Source: Lates calcarifer (Eukaryota; Chordata; Actinopteri; Centropomidae). Taken from it: DNA of 64,000 nucleotides. The translations under genes were made by a program, and so were the position numbers. Of this stretch, positions 25,910 to 38,000 are shown in pieces. Position 1 is the first letter of the stretch, and every line of letters starts with the position of its first letter. A model generated the notes under the pieces. That model worked only from the letters and a program-made list of their open reading frames with translations, made no database searches and was not told the origin of the DNA. Where the stretch lies: positions 15,718,236-15,782,235 of the forward strand of contig NC_066855.1 in the NCBI RefSeq assembly GCF_001640805.2, given 5' to 3'.

Positions 25910-28900
25910 TCACTGCCCTTTACTGTGCTGGGGGGCCCTGCGGGAGGAGTTTCTGACGATGTGAGAGAAGCCAGGCCTCCTGACCAGCGGGGCTCGAGTG
26001 GAGATGACGAGCAGGCTCTGCAGGGCGGCGGGGTCATGGGACATGTAGGCGCAGCGCAGGCCTCCTTTAGGGACATGGTTTATGATGGGGATGCTGGGAC
26101 GGGACCGGGCGTCGGTGTAGGAGCTGCTCCTGCTGTCCTGCCTCACAGTGAGGGAGCTGCTGGCTGATGGAGGATAAAACAGAGGGAGAATATCTGAAAT
26201 CTAGGAAAAATCTAACTGTAAATTATCACAAAACAAGAATGCTGTGCAGAGGTTCATTTAGTTTTATGTTGTTTTTAATTATGTGTTTAATAATGCTGCT
26301 CTCTGGAAACTCTCCAGTGCTGTGATTCTCAAAATACAACTCTTCTATTATTAAACAAGAGAAAACTGGCCAATAATAATAAGCATTTTATGTCTAATTT
26401 AAGAGTATTGAAGTTAAATTATCTTAATCTTTGTTGCAGGTGGACTTGATGGAAGTATTGTAATATTTTCCAACTGAAATGGTAAGTGCTGTTTCCTCAC
26501 ACTTTTAATTTAAATTCATGAGGCAATTTTTATGATAATAAACTGTTTTTAATCACATTTTGTTACAGCTACATTTATTTTCAGGACATAGTAGAGCACA
26601 GGGCATTTAAATACTAAAAGTTTTTAGTATTTAATATTAGTATTTTGTATAAAAATGGGGAAAACTGAGTTGATACTGATGAAATACTGATGTGCTGATG
26701 AGAAGAAAGCCCAGAGGAGCTTGTGCTACAGCTGAACAAAGCAGAGAAAAGAAAGTCACATCTATAGATTTGGTTGAGCTGCCTTTTGCTGCTGTGTTGA
26801 GGTAATTTCTGTCAAATCACAGCGTGGCAGAGAGCGTGGAGATGTGCTTACCTGGCCAGTGAATCCGCTGAGCGCTGATGGTCCTTCGTATTTCTCCCAT
26901 TCTGTTGTGGCTCTCGGGCTCGTACTGCAGGCAGCCGGACTCGTTCAGGCTCCTCTGGTCCAGCGTGGGCCTGAGCAAACGCTGCTGAGTCATGTGGGAG
27001 TGGACGTGCTACAGGACAGCAGCGATATTATGTCATTTTAATTCCGTGTCATAATAATTATTCAGCGCTGCAAATTATCACTGGTATTCACAGCTGAGGC
27101 AACGACTACAATCTAAAATTTAAACTGTTAATAAGTTTTCATTCTTCACTGACAATTATTTCAGCTGTTTATCTGTTCATACAGCTGCTACATCTCATGA
27201 GCAGCTTCAAATTAACTGTGATACACTTGGATTTATCCTGGAAAATTTCTAATTTCCACACTTTCAGAGTTCAAACTGATAATTTTGTAGAATTAAAACT
27301 AATTAAACTGGACATGCTCTGCTGAGCCTTTGTAGAAAACTGTTTTAATTTAAAACATTTCTTTTACATATAATCTTATGTAAAAGTTGAATAATATTTG
27401 GTGTTACAAATAGAGCTGCAATGAGTCAATTAACTCATTAATTAGCTGATAGAAAGAAAATGAATCTGCAACTATTTTGATAACTGATAAATGTTTTCAG
27501 TATTTATTTTTTCAAGCAGAAATGCTTAATTATGATCATTTGCTGGATTTTTTTCATCATATTTAACCAAAAATTCAAAATGTCTTTTAGGTTTTCCAAA
27601 AAAACCAAACAAGCAAAGTGAAAGTGACTCCATGTGTTCATTTCTGTCTTTTTTTTACTTTACCGATTGAAAGATCAATAGATAAAATAATCAGAAAATT
27701 AATCAGTAATGAAAATAATTGTTAATTGTAGCGCTACCTGCAAAAGTGGAAATGCAAAGCAAATACAATTTATTTTTTTATTTTTTTATTATTAAAAGAC
27801 ATACAGACAATTAAAGTCACCATGTAAGTAACTGAATCTGAATTGATTATTTTTGCTTTTTCTTTAGAGAAGCAAGGCATCATACAGTCCTTATGTCTTT
27901 AAAGAAACCAGATTTGGTGAGAAAATATGGGATTACTTTGACTGGATTGATGCCCGTGGTCATGTACCTGCTGTGAGGTCTGAGTGCAGGGCTGCTGCTG
28001 CTGCTGCTGCTGCTTCATCCTGTGGGAAAACTGCATCAGAGAGTCCAACTGAAATGAAAGAGAAACAGTCAAGTGACTTGAGGCTAAATTCTTATCATTT
28101 AATGAACAACAGACACACTTACTGTTTGAAAACTATACAGGCAGTTAAAGTCTTCATGTTGGCTGACACATTTACCTGTAGCCTGGTCTCACCTTTATCT
28201 GCTGTTGTCTCTGCTGAGTCTGTTTACTTTGCTGGTGGGTGTAGGTGTCCTTGGCGTCCTGCAGGACTCCCCCTCCCTCTATCCGGCCCTGCAGCAGCTG
28301 GTGGATCTGATCCACCACCCCCAAGTCCTGCAGCAGCTTCTTCCTCTGGAGCAGCGCGTCAACCCGCTCCTGCTCCTCCATGTCTGCTGCTGCCACCCCC
28401 TCCTCCTCCTCCTCCACCTCCACCTCCTCCTGCTGCTTCTCTTCTTGTTGGACGTCTGCAGCTTCAGGATCCACCGACACGCTGGACAAAGGGGGCTGCA
28501 GGAAAACAGAGAGGCATTTGATTCAATTTGCTTTTATTGCCTTACTGTATATGTAACCACTGGTATGAATTTACAATATATTAGCAATTACTGTCACTGA
28601 ATAACCTTGATAACACCGTTTGTTTTTCTGGTCTTGACCATAAAATTTATCTGAATTTGAAATGAGAGACATCCAATAAAAGTTATCTGCAGGAATATTA
28701 TTCCAGCTAATTTAAACAGGGTAAATACACATTTACTCTGACTCTGAGGGGTCAGACAGAATATGAACCATTCATCATGGGACAGAGTCTGTGTGACTCC
28801 CTCTTGTGGTTTCATGTGGATACTACAGCTTTAACAAAGCTACCTCACCAGCAGTGGGTCAGAGTTGGAGGTGGGGGGTTGTGTCGATGCTCGTCGTGGT

Positions 28901-31900
28901 TTGACTCTCTCCCCCGCTGTCTCCCCCTGCAAGTCTCTCTTCCGAACACCTTTCTGGTCTCTCTGCTCCTGCTTCAGACGCAGCTCCTGCAGTTGTTGCC
29001 TAGAAACATACAAATACACAGAGACTTTAGCATCTCTCTCAGATATAAAGTGAATTGATTTTAGATAATTTACTGCTAATTAAATCAGTTTATCATTTTT
29101 AAATCTCTATTTTGTCTTGTATTATACAACCAGAAGTGGAAGGAGTATTGAGATCCTTTACTTAAGTAAAAATAGCAATACCACACTTTATATACTCATA
29201 ATACTTACTGAAGTAAAATTTAAAAAAAATATGGTCAGCAAAATGTGTATCCCGAAGCTGGTAACACTTTACTTTGCCTTTATTTCACATTTATGAGCAC
29301 TATATATTAATTAAATGGTTCCTAAAACACATAATGCAGTTATAAGCAGATATAAGGACATTTTCAGGTGTTTATAAACACACAGTATTTGTCAATAATG
29401 GCAACTTCTTTACTGTATTTTTATTGATCATATGTTTATACAGCAGCCTCCATTTATGGGTATCAACAGGAGGAGTTCTAGTTTTTAACAAATACATTAA
29501 TAAATATTTATATCTGCTTACATCTACATATAATGTGTTATAAATATCTATTATGTGTTGGATGGATATATTTGTGAATTCTGAACCTAAGTAAAAAAGA
29601 AAGAGATTATCAAAAGTGTAAATTATCTGTCAATAAACTAACTGACCTCTCTGTTGGACAAGATTGGGCTGTTACACAACCTCATGTAGTTCATGCAGAG
29701 AAAGATCCCTGTGCATCACTAAGAGCTTCATCTCTTTACTGAACTGTTCTGACTGTGTTGAATGCGAGCTGCAGGTACCTGGCACACTCCTCTCTGGCCT
29801 TGGACGCTGCAGTCTCCTGGAAGAGCGAGCTGCTGTGTTTGAAGTACTTGTCGTATTTCTCCCCTCCCTCTCTGGGATAGATCCTCTTAAAGCCTCCCAG
29901 GTGTTTGGCCTCGTACCTCTCCATCTGTTCCACCGTGGCTGCCTGGCATTGACGCAGCTCCTCCGACCTGGTGGTAAAACACACACACACACGCAGTTAC
30001 AGTCACCTGCATACTGTATGTCTCTAGGAAGCATACACAATGGATGTATGACCTTGGAAAAACATTCACACACCATTTGCGTCTGACAGGACCATACCTG
30101 GCCTCTCTGGAGCGGTTTTGCTGCAGCCTGTCCTTCACCCTGCGTCTCTCCTCTTTCGTGATCTTGCGGCGGTCGCAGGCGCCCAAGTTGATGAGAACCA
30201 GGGTGTCGTACAGCAAGGCATCCTTTACCTCGCGATCCAGCGGTGAGTCAGTGGTAAAACTCGGGGAATGGTTCACCTGCATTTAAAAACATTATACACA
30301 TTTTAGCAGACGTCTCTTATTAAATTCAACTTCCTGAGTAATATTTTTACACCTGAAACACCACTCAACCCACAAATATTTACTTGAAATCATAGGGAAG
30401 AAAACACAGAGGTCTGGGTTTGAATATTTAACTCAGTGTAAACATCATAAAGCTTCAATAAAAAGCTGGAACAAGCTGATACAGAAAATATATGATACTG
30501 GGGAAAATGTCAAGGGATTAAAAACCTACTTGAATAAATTTCCTCATACTTTTCTGTCATCTTTGCTGAACTGCTCTTAACACAGGAGACTGTTAAGAAC
30601 AACAATAAATAATCTGCATATTTGTGGTTGATATACATGTGTTATGGTCTTTCACCTCCAGGACCCAGGGTCTGAGGCGGTGATCCAGCAGCACGTCGAA
30701 GCCCAGGATCTCAAAGCAGGCGCTGCCAGTGGTGTGGTTGGGGAAGCAGGTGTGGTAATTGTGCTTGAGGATGGGGTGAGCAGAGATCAGAGTCTTGATG
30801 ATCACATCCTCGATGTCGTTCCACAGCTTCTCTGTGTTGCAGCTGATGGACTCCAGGTGCTTGTTCAGGGTGGACAGCTTTCTACGAGAGGAAACAAGAA
30901 GAAACGCTGCATGAAGGTAAATGTGAATATTTAAGAATGTATAGACATCACAGGGTTTTCATACCGTTTGCTGCCAGTGTCTTCGTCACGGACAAAGTTC
31001 TCACTGTGCTTGTTGATGGAGTAGTTGGTGAGATGCATGCACACGTCATCCTGAAATCAGAAAGACAAAGGAACACACGTTTATCACAGAGAAAAAAGAC
31101 ATATAGAGGAATATGTATATGAGGACTTTATGGTTTTCTGGCAGCATGAAAAAGGCGACAGGTTGTTATCAGAGCTGCAGTGATTTGCTGATAAATTGAT
31201 TAGTCAATCAACAGAAAATTTTACGTGGTGAATTATCAGGGGTTTTTTTCTTTTTTTTAAGCAAAAATGTCAACGCTTCACTCAACTTCTCTTTTCTTTG
31301 CCATATATGGTGAAAAAAAAAAGACATTTGGGGGATTTAGACTGAGACAAAAAAAAGAAAATTCACTAATGACTATTATACAGGTTGTATCTGCCTGCTT
31401 TATACTCATGTTTTATTGTTGTCCAACCAGGGTTAAATTTTATTGCATTCTTTATTACCATTTATGTTTCATAATTTCCTTTTTGTGAAATATTTAGTAA
31501 CCATGATGATGCACATCCATCAGTACATATGATTAACTGTTATTATTTATTTTTCCTACTGTTGAAAAATTCCATGAAAAAATTAAAACCAGCAATGTGG
31601 TAGTTCACCTCTCAGTACCTTTTGACTTCTCTACTTTGTCTATGACACTCCTCCTGATCAGCCACATCATTAAAACCACCTGCCTAATATTGTGTAGGTC
31701 CCCCTCAGGGGTGGGGGAGGTGTGTTTGGTCACCAATGTTTAGGTGGGTGGTACGTGTCAAAGTAACATCCAGATGAATGTCAGGATCTAAGGTTTCCCA
31801 GCAGAATGTTATATTGTAACGAGATGATCAGTGTTATTCACGTCACCTGTCAGTGTGTCTGTGTGAGTGTAATAAGTGTCGAGTAATTTCCTTAAACAGC

Positions 31901-34058
31901 TGGACACTGTAATTTTTAGTAAACTTAACTCAAACAGGAGAAAATAGAGCATTTCTAGGGGAATATTTCCAGTCGTGGATTAATACACATTTGATGCTCT
32001 GGTGAGTATTTGAGGCAGCAGCAGGACGGTGTGTGTGGGACTGAGTCACAACAAACTCCAGAATGTGTGTGTGTTCATGGTGATGAAGGAACATGTCACC
32101 CAGTACAACAGTGTCGCTCACAGATGCGTTTTTGGACAAAAATGGAGCTCTGTGGTTCAGAGGGATACAATTTATCAGAAGAATATAGGATAACACCAGA
32201 CTTGTCCTTGAACATGTCTTACCACGTTGCCGTGCGTTGGTTCGTTGTACTGTGTGGTGCAGAAGCGAGCCAGTCCCTCGTTGAACATGAATATGCTGAA
32301 CGGGTCACATGACGTCACCAGCACGTAAATTCGCAGGTCAAACTTGTACCCGTCAATTATTAAAGGCTGAGGAAGAATAAAAAAAGAAAAGAAATATGTT
32401 TAAACATCAAACTGTGCATGTTTTTGTGTCACTGCTGTATGTGTTGTTTAACAGACCCTCACCCTGGAGATGTAAACCTGGCAGATCATGTGCTCTCCAG
32501 GTGGAATGTCTTTACTGGATTTGGTGATGAAGATGCCTTTGCCTTGGCAACCAGTGTCTGGCTTACAGATATATGTCTTGTTTTTTTTGGCCCTGGTGTA
32601 AGCTTGGAAGTCACTGTAACTGCAGAGTGCAAGGGGATTAGGAGTTAGTATTGTGAGACACACTGAGAAGAACAAAATAAAAGAAAGAAAGTACAAACTG
32701 ACTCTGCAGGAAGGCACCACGTTCTAGGGAAGATATTGTAGTCTTTGGGGAAAAGCTTTAGCATTCGGTTCATGTTTCTTGCCAGTAAATCTTTGCGGCA
32801 GATCTCACTCATCCCTGGGAAATGGTTGATTTTCTGCAAAGACACATAAAACACAGATGTCAGTGTTTACATGGGAAACATTCTGTGAGCATATGAAGAC
32901 TGTATTACCTGTTTTTATATGTAAGACTTGACACAGCCTGACAAAATAAACTGATCCACCTTATTCATACTTGAAGAGAAGACTGAGATGCTTTGGCATT
33001 AACTTGCTGAATTGCAATCGCAGTGAATTAACTAAGTAGATTACAAATTGCTTGAAAATCTGTCTTTATATTATTTCATGTGTAAACATATTGAGGTTAA
33101 TTAAAATTAAAATGTAAAGATATTACAAACTTAAAGAGCAGAATGACTAGTCTTCCGTGATCAGTCTCCAGATGTACAAATTAAATTACCAGACAATTAT
33201 TTTACAGTGCTGAGTTCAGTTTAATTAGCCATTTACGATGACAGCAGTAATGTGATCGGTGGTTGTGAGTGAATTCAGTCAAATACCTGGTAACGCTTCA
33301 TGTCCTTAACACGGTCTAGAGACACGGAGCAGTCAGTCCAAAACAGTGTCCAGTCTTCAGTCTCTGATGCTTCTCTGAGGCCGTACCTACGAGCAGCTCG
33401 ATCGCACTGAGACAAATTAAAAAAAAAAAAAAAAACATCAGATGTTTTTTAAATGTTATATTTTATATGTTATGTTTTAAAGAACAAAACATGAAAAAAC
33501 ACCTGTTTAAATTTATTCTACATGATTAAAGATGCTGCAGATGATGAAGGTCTGAACTGGTGAAAATGACCAGATACCTACACTAAATAACAAAATAATA
33601 GATATTTATAATTTTGTGATCTTCGTCTGAAACATACCACTTTCATATTTGCAGTTAGTGAGGTTGATCCACAGTCATCTGGAAGAGAAGAGAGACAGAC
33701 AGAAGGACAGACATCTGCTTTGCTGCGAGGTCCTACAGATGCCTCATTACACCTCTCCAAATGATGAGGACAAATGAGAAAGCAAAAACTTAAGAGCCTT
33801 AAGGACAAGTTATAAAATCATAGCTGGCAAGGTGCTTAAGCCAGTTAATATACCTGCAATGGGAAATAACAGTGGAAGTACAAATGGAGGAGATCTAGCA
33901 GTAAAGTACCTCTTCTTGCTTTTTCTCTTCTTCTTGGTGATGGGTGGTGGGGTGCGCATGCAGGCTTCAGTTTGGCTTTCGCCCTCGTCTCCCTCTCCCT
34001 GCTGTTCATATTTATGTGCGCCATTGTTTCTGTCTGGGCTGTCCACAGGTAGACCCAT
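25910..34058 (-). CDS. ttll6: Tubulin polyglutamylase TTLL6
   Basis: Adds glutamate side chains to tubulin in cilia and axonemes, using ATP. Fifteen coding exons: 34058-33910, 33678-33638, 33406-33287, 32833-32703, 32619-32463, 32366-32223, 31050-30965, 30881-30656, 30276-30098, 29967-29779, 28999-28849, 28495-28193, 28048-27968, 27008-26852, 26163-25910. The TTL ATP-grasp core runs from KINHFPGMSEICRKDLLARN through ICKPDTGCQGKGIFITKS, CMHLTNYSINKHSENF, TCFPNHTTGSACFEILGF and WVLEVNHSPSF, whose Glu and Asn bind Mg. A basic region (RRKITKEERRRVKDRLQQ) fits the microtubule-binding part. A Glu-rich exon, a seven-Gln run and a conserved LLVI tail follow. From the third exon all phases fit, but the first two conflict: the homologous frame (KKKRKSKKR, LWINLTNCKYES) meets a TGA and then a +1 shift. 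A continuous frame of 777 residues starts only at the ATG at 34024 (see findings). Confidence 0.9.
27414..27738. repeat. Interspersed repeat with terminal inverted repeats (family B)
   Basis: It begins GAGCTGCAATGAGTCAATTA and ends with TAATGAAAATAATTGTTAAT followed by TGTAGCGCT. These ends are roughly inverted copies, and the interior ATTTTGATAACTGATAAATG is typical of a repeat very common in fish genomes. It lies in a ttll6 intron. Partial relatives are at 31170-31340 and 62036-62330. Confidence 0.6.
29136..29225. repeat. AGTAAAAGTA-rich interspersed repeat fragment
   Basis: GAGATCCTTTACTTAAGTAA followed by CAATACCACA matches the copy at 12225. It lies in a ttll6 intron. Confidence 0.55.
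31170..31340. repeat. Family B repeat, left part only
   Basis: AGAGCTGCAGTGATTTGCTG followed by ATAAATTGATTAGTCAATCA and AGCAAAAATGTCAACGCTTC resembles the left half of the 27414-27738 repeat. The right end is missing. Confidence 0.5.
31655..31865. mobile_element. Non-autonomous DNA transposon fragment
   Basis: The left part reads TGATCAGCCACATCATTAAA followed by ACCACCTGCCTAATATTGTG. The right part reads TTGTAACGAGATGATCAGTG followed by TTATTCACGTCACCTGTCAG. Both resemble a fish DNA-transposon family that I recognise from memory by its AGCCACAACATTAAAACCAC-type end. There is no transposase frame. It lies in a ttll6 intron. Confidence 0.5.
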
Positions 34059-34629
34059 CCTGGATGTGCCAAAAACAAAGACAAATCATTCGACTGTGAG
34101 CAAATGCACAAAGCTAAGATGATAGTGTAGACAAGAAAAACAAATTATGCCATTCCATTTTCCAACACTCGTTTACTTTGTTTATGTAGTTCTTTTTTTA
34201 ACGGGATGTGCTGCACAGCCTCACATTGAAATTCAATCAAACAGAACAAAGTACATGCTGTAAGTGCGTGCATGGAATCATGTTTCCGTTTCCATTTCTC
34301 TCATCAGGTGAGTGCTCTGGCCGTCAGCACGATGTCACACACTGGCATTCAAGAGTTATTGTGGCAAGACGGATACAAATAGTGGGTAATACTACAACAA
34401 TAGCGAGGGGAATTAATCCCAGCACCAGGCAGACCTGATGGGAAACAGGAATAACCACATACAGGGGAACATTTTCTACTTACATACTATTACTTGTTGA
34501 TACAGAATTAACACTAGTAGCATCAGTGAAATAAACAATAATAATAGCCTGCGTCTATAGCACACTTCAACCTTATTTAATGTGCATGTTGTATCACTTG
34601 TCCAGGGAAGCCCAGAAGAGTCTACAGCC

Positions 34630-35075
34630 ATGTTGGCAGCTTTTTGAGACAGTAATTGAGCTAAATGTTAGCATCAAAATGCTCACAATGATAAAGCTAT
34701 GTTTACTGTGATGTAATGTTTACCATGTCCATTAGCTTACTTTGGTTAGCATACTAACATTTGCTGAATGGCACTAAACACAAAGTACAGCTGAGGGTGA
34801 TGGGAGTGTCAATATTTGCATGTATTTTGTTAAACCAAAATACTGGACAAACTGAAGTTTTGACCTGATGGTGGCGCTGTATGAAAGGTTATGGGACTCA
34901 CCAAAGTTATTACAATTTATCCTGAGGAGAATGTGAATCAACTACCCTGTACCAAACTTGATGGCAATCCAGGGTATTTCTCTCTACACCAGAAATGTGA
35001 ACCTCATAATGGCACTGGAGGAGAAGTCAGGGAATCACCAAAGTTATTGGGATTCATCCTCTGGGCTTCATGAGT
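34630..35075. repeat. Interspersed repeat with internal duplication
   Basis: The segment includes TTTACCATGTCCATTAGCTT, GCACTAAACACAAAGTACAG and TTTTGACCTGATGGTGGCGC, strings typical of an abundant fish repeat. GGGACTCACCAAAGTTATTA (about 34892) is echoed by GGGAATCACCAAAGTTATTG (about 35030), so part of the element is duplicated. No coding gene is supported. Confidence 0.5.
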
Positions 35076-36068
35076 GTCAATCTGTCAAATCCTGTCTAAT
35101 GCTAGAAAAAGTTTCTAGGAATAAACTTAGGAGTTTAATTCTACATATGTCTTCCTTATGTGTAAACATCTGTCTACAGTCTGACTCAAGCACAACCACC
35201 GCCAGTCGTCTCAGCTGTTCACCTCTGCCTCCTATCTGGTGTCTTGCAGGGTGAAGGTGAGTTCAAGTTAACTCACACTAATGATCGTGACAGAATACTG
35301 AAAGGGGAGGAGGTGACATTAAGGAGGGACATCCCAGGTACACCGTGGGAGGTTATGGTGCTAGGTAACAGTATTTTGATCCAGTGATCTGGATAATCCT
35401 GGCTCTGAACTGTGAGCTTTACATTGGGTTGAGACGCCCCACTGACCTCAGCCCGGATACAGTTACAGCCCTGCAAAGGATTTCTCCAAGGTTGTCCCTC
35501 AGCACGCAATAACAACAGGTACATGAATAACACCTTTGTATTATCTTTCCTCAACAAACAATAACTGAGTTCAATTAGAATGACTTTGTTTATTGTTAAA
35601 TGTCACTACATAATATTCAGAATTCAGGCTACACTTTGACTTGTCATGTTAACATTAGCTATGGTCTAATTTACTTTATTTAGAGGGGATTCACTTGCAA
35701 TGTCTGACATCTCTGCTACAGAGGCTGGATATACCTATTTTAAGTTGCTTTGGATAAAATTGTCTGTTTAATTAATGTGATGGAGGAAGACATAAACCTT
35801 TACATTGAAGATTGGTATGGTGCACTTGTTTTTGCATTTATTTATCACATTTTTCTATCAAATTATCAATTTTTCCAGCAATAAAAGAACAAAACAAAAA
35901 ATACAAATTGCCAAGTTACAAGTTATCTTTTTTTTTTTTTGCAATAATATAAAACAGAGGCAGAAAATCCTTGCACTTTTGAAACACAGAAGTACACAAA
36001 TGCTCACTGTTTCACTAGATAAATTACTTGAATGATCAATACCAGCTAATTGTTGGCTCAAATCACAT

Positions 36069-36450
36069 TATTAAGAACACCTTTTGGCTAAAACTAATGC
36101 AGTCTAATACAACAGCTCTGCAATAATTCTTTCATGCAGGTTATAATGTTCAGTTTTTGTTGAAACTGTCCTGAAGAAGTGCAGATTCAACTTTGTGTTC
36201 ATTGTGGAGGCTGCGGTTTGTGGTAATGTTAAACTGAAGCTAATATTTAGTCTGTCCTTACTGATATTAACGGGATAGACAAAATGTTAGAAACACTCCT
36301 CAGTATAAAGCAGCAACTTTGGCACAAACTGAAGCCTCCAAAAGAACAAGGAGGTTGAATCAATACATCTGTCAAACAACAACTCAACATTATAACCTTC
36401 ATGAAGGGTGGATTAATTGCAGATCTGTTGCATTAGTTTTAGCAAGGTGT
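36069..36450. mobile_element. MITE-like element with inverted repeat arms of about 80 bp
   Basis: The left arm (about 36080-36165) reads CTAAAACTAATGCAGTCTAA and later AGGTTATAATGTTCAG. The right arm (about 36360-36445), reverse complemented, reads CTAAAACTAATGCAACAGAT and later AGGTTATAATGTTGAG. The arms pair along most of their length apart from small gaps. The 200-base centre has no coding frame, as expected for a non-autonomous DNA element. Confidence 0.65.
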
Positions 36451-37986
36451 GTGGCAAATGAGTAACATTGTTTACTGTCAACATTATTTTAGAAATGACT
36501 GCCACTCACCTGCATTATTAAGCCTACATTTGTGAAGATAAAGGCAATGGAAGATGCTGTCCCCTCTACACCTCGTTGGTACAGGAGTCTGTGTTTTAAG
36601 AGCCTTTTAAGACACCGTCACGCTCCTCAGTGGACAAACCAAAGAGCCACATCTCATCCTCATGCACCGTCAGCCTCTGGAGTCTTAAAAAAAACACAAA
36701 CAGTAGATTTGTTATCATCACAAGGATGGCTCAGTTCAGATTGACTTACACTCTCAAGCAACAGGCCTGATGGTGGATCTGGTGACCAATTAGAAACTGC
36801 AGGGACAAACACCTGATCCCTCTTGACATGATGGAGAGAAAATGAGCTGAGAGACCTCAGCAGGGAGCAAGTGGAAAGGGATAATCCCTGATATTTGTTC
36901 ACTGAAATAGGAGAAGTGCTTTTCAACACCTGATGTTGTTAAATTTAAATCTGTGCTGAAAAGTGTCGCGGCAGTGTGTGGTGTAAGTGAACAGGCTGCA
37001 CATCCATCTTCTTAGCCAAGATGAAATGGAGTAGCTTCAGCTGAAGCTTGTCCTTCCACTGATGACATTAAAAATGCTGATCAAACAGTTGGCAAAGAAG
37101 AAAAGAAAGTAGACAAACAGGACACTGTGTATTATGTGTATATTGTGTTTCCAAGATGCCGTGGCAGCCAATCAGTTAAACAAGGCTGATTGATGATGAG
37201 GTGGATGAATAACACAAAATGACCAACACTGGTTGCATGATTAATCAGTCAATCAACATTAATTAACCATCAGCTGACATTCCTACACTCTGCGCTACTC
37301 ACTTATCTACTTGTTGCCTTTACTATGATGCTTTAAGGATCACCTGCTAAGCTTCCAGAATTGACAAGTCATGACTGTATGTGCATTTGCAGGTATTTAA
37401 TGATGTACTTTTCTGGAGTGATATCAAATAATGGAAGGAAAGATTAAAAGATATCAGATGATTAAATAAGAAAGCCAGTCACAATGTATATTGTCATTTA
37501 CTTTGGAGGACTTGTAAATAACCATAGCTTTTTTTAAATTAAGTTCAGAGTGCCAGTGCTTTTTGGGTATTTTTCACTTTTTCTCACTTACTGTGCATTA
37601 ATTTACTGTAAAATCAAGTCATTAAATTAATTAAAATCAAATATAGTGGGGGTCAACAGGGGCCAAACAACAAATCTTTGTCCCCCAGTAGCAAGTACAG
37701 TACTTGAGTAAATGTACTTAGTTACTTTCCACAGCTGTAAATGTGTTTTGTGGGTGTTACCGTTTCTGATAGCTGTTATTGAAAAACAAAGTACTATATG
37801 ACACCTTAAGGTGACTGGTCTCAGAATACGGCGGAATAGCTACTCTCAAAAGAAGAACGTTAATTTTAACTAAGTTTCTGTTAGTTCATCAAAGTTAATG
37901 CTTTTCGTTTTTTGTGACACAGTTTGAACGTTTCAGTTGATCAGTATCTTTAAAAGAACGACTTACATAAATGTATAGGCCGTGCC

Positions 37987-38000
37987 GTTGCTATGGTAAC
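37987..38000. promoter_or_regulatory. RFX X-box in the presumed ttll6 promoter
   Basis: GTTGCTATGGTAAC matches the bipartite RFX binding site (RYYNYY-spacer-RRNRAC) and is nearly palindromic. RFX factors switch on cilium genes, and ttll6 is one. A donor-like TTTAT|GTAAGT on the minus strand lies just inside (about 37970), so a noncoding ttll6 first exon probably starts here. Confidence 0.65.

Noticed and set aside
25820..26167. A 115-residue plus-strand frame over the last ttll6 exon
   Set aside because: It is an antisense shadow of the GC-rich ttll6 exon 26163-25910, which is supported by homology, phase and splice sites.
27973..28600. Plus-strand frames with Ala/Pro or Leu runs (27973-28521, 28205-28600)
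   Set aside because: They are antisense translations of the Glu-rich and poly-Gln exons of ttll6.
29664..30286. Several plus- and minus-strand frames of 80-140 residues
   Set aside because: The frames here are shadows or read-through of ttll6 exons 30276-30098 and 29967-29779. Only those exons fit the family.
33908..34111. Use of the ATG at 34109-34111 as the ttll6 start
   Set aside because: An acceptor (ATCCAG|GATGG) places the exon start at about 34059, so that ATG is intronic. The ATG at 34024 is the only downstream start that gives a continuous frame.
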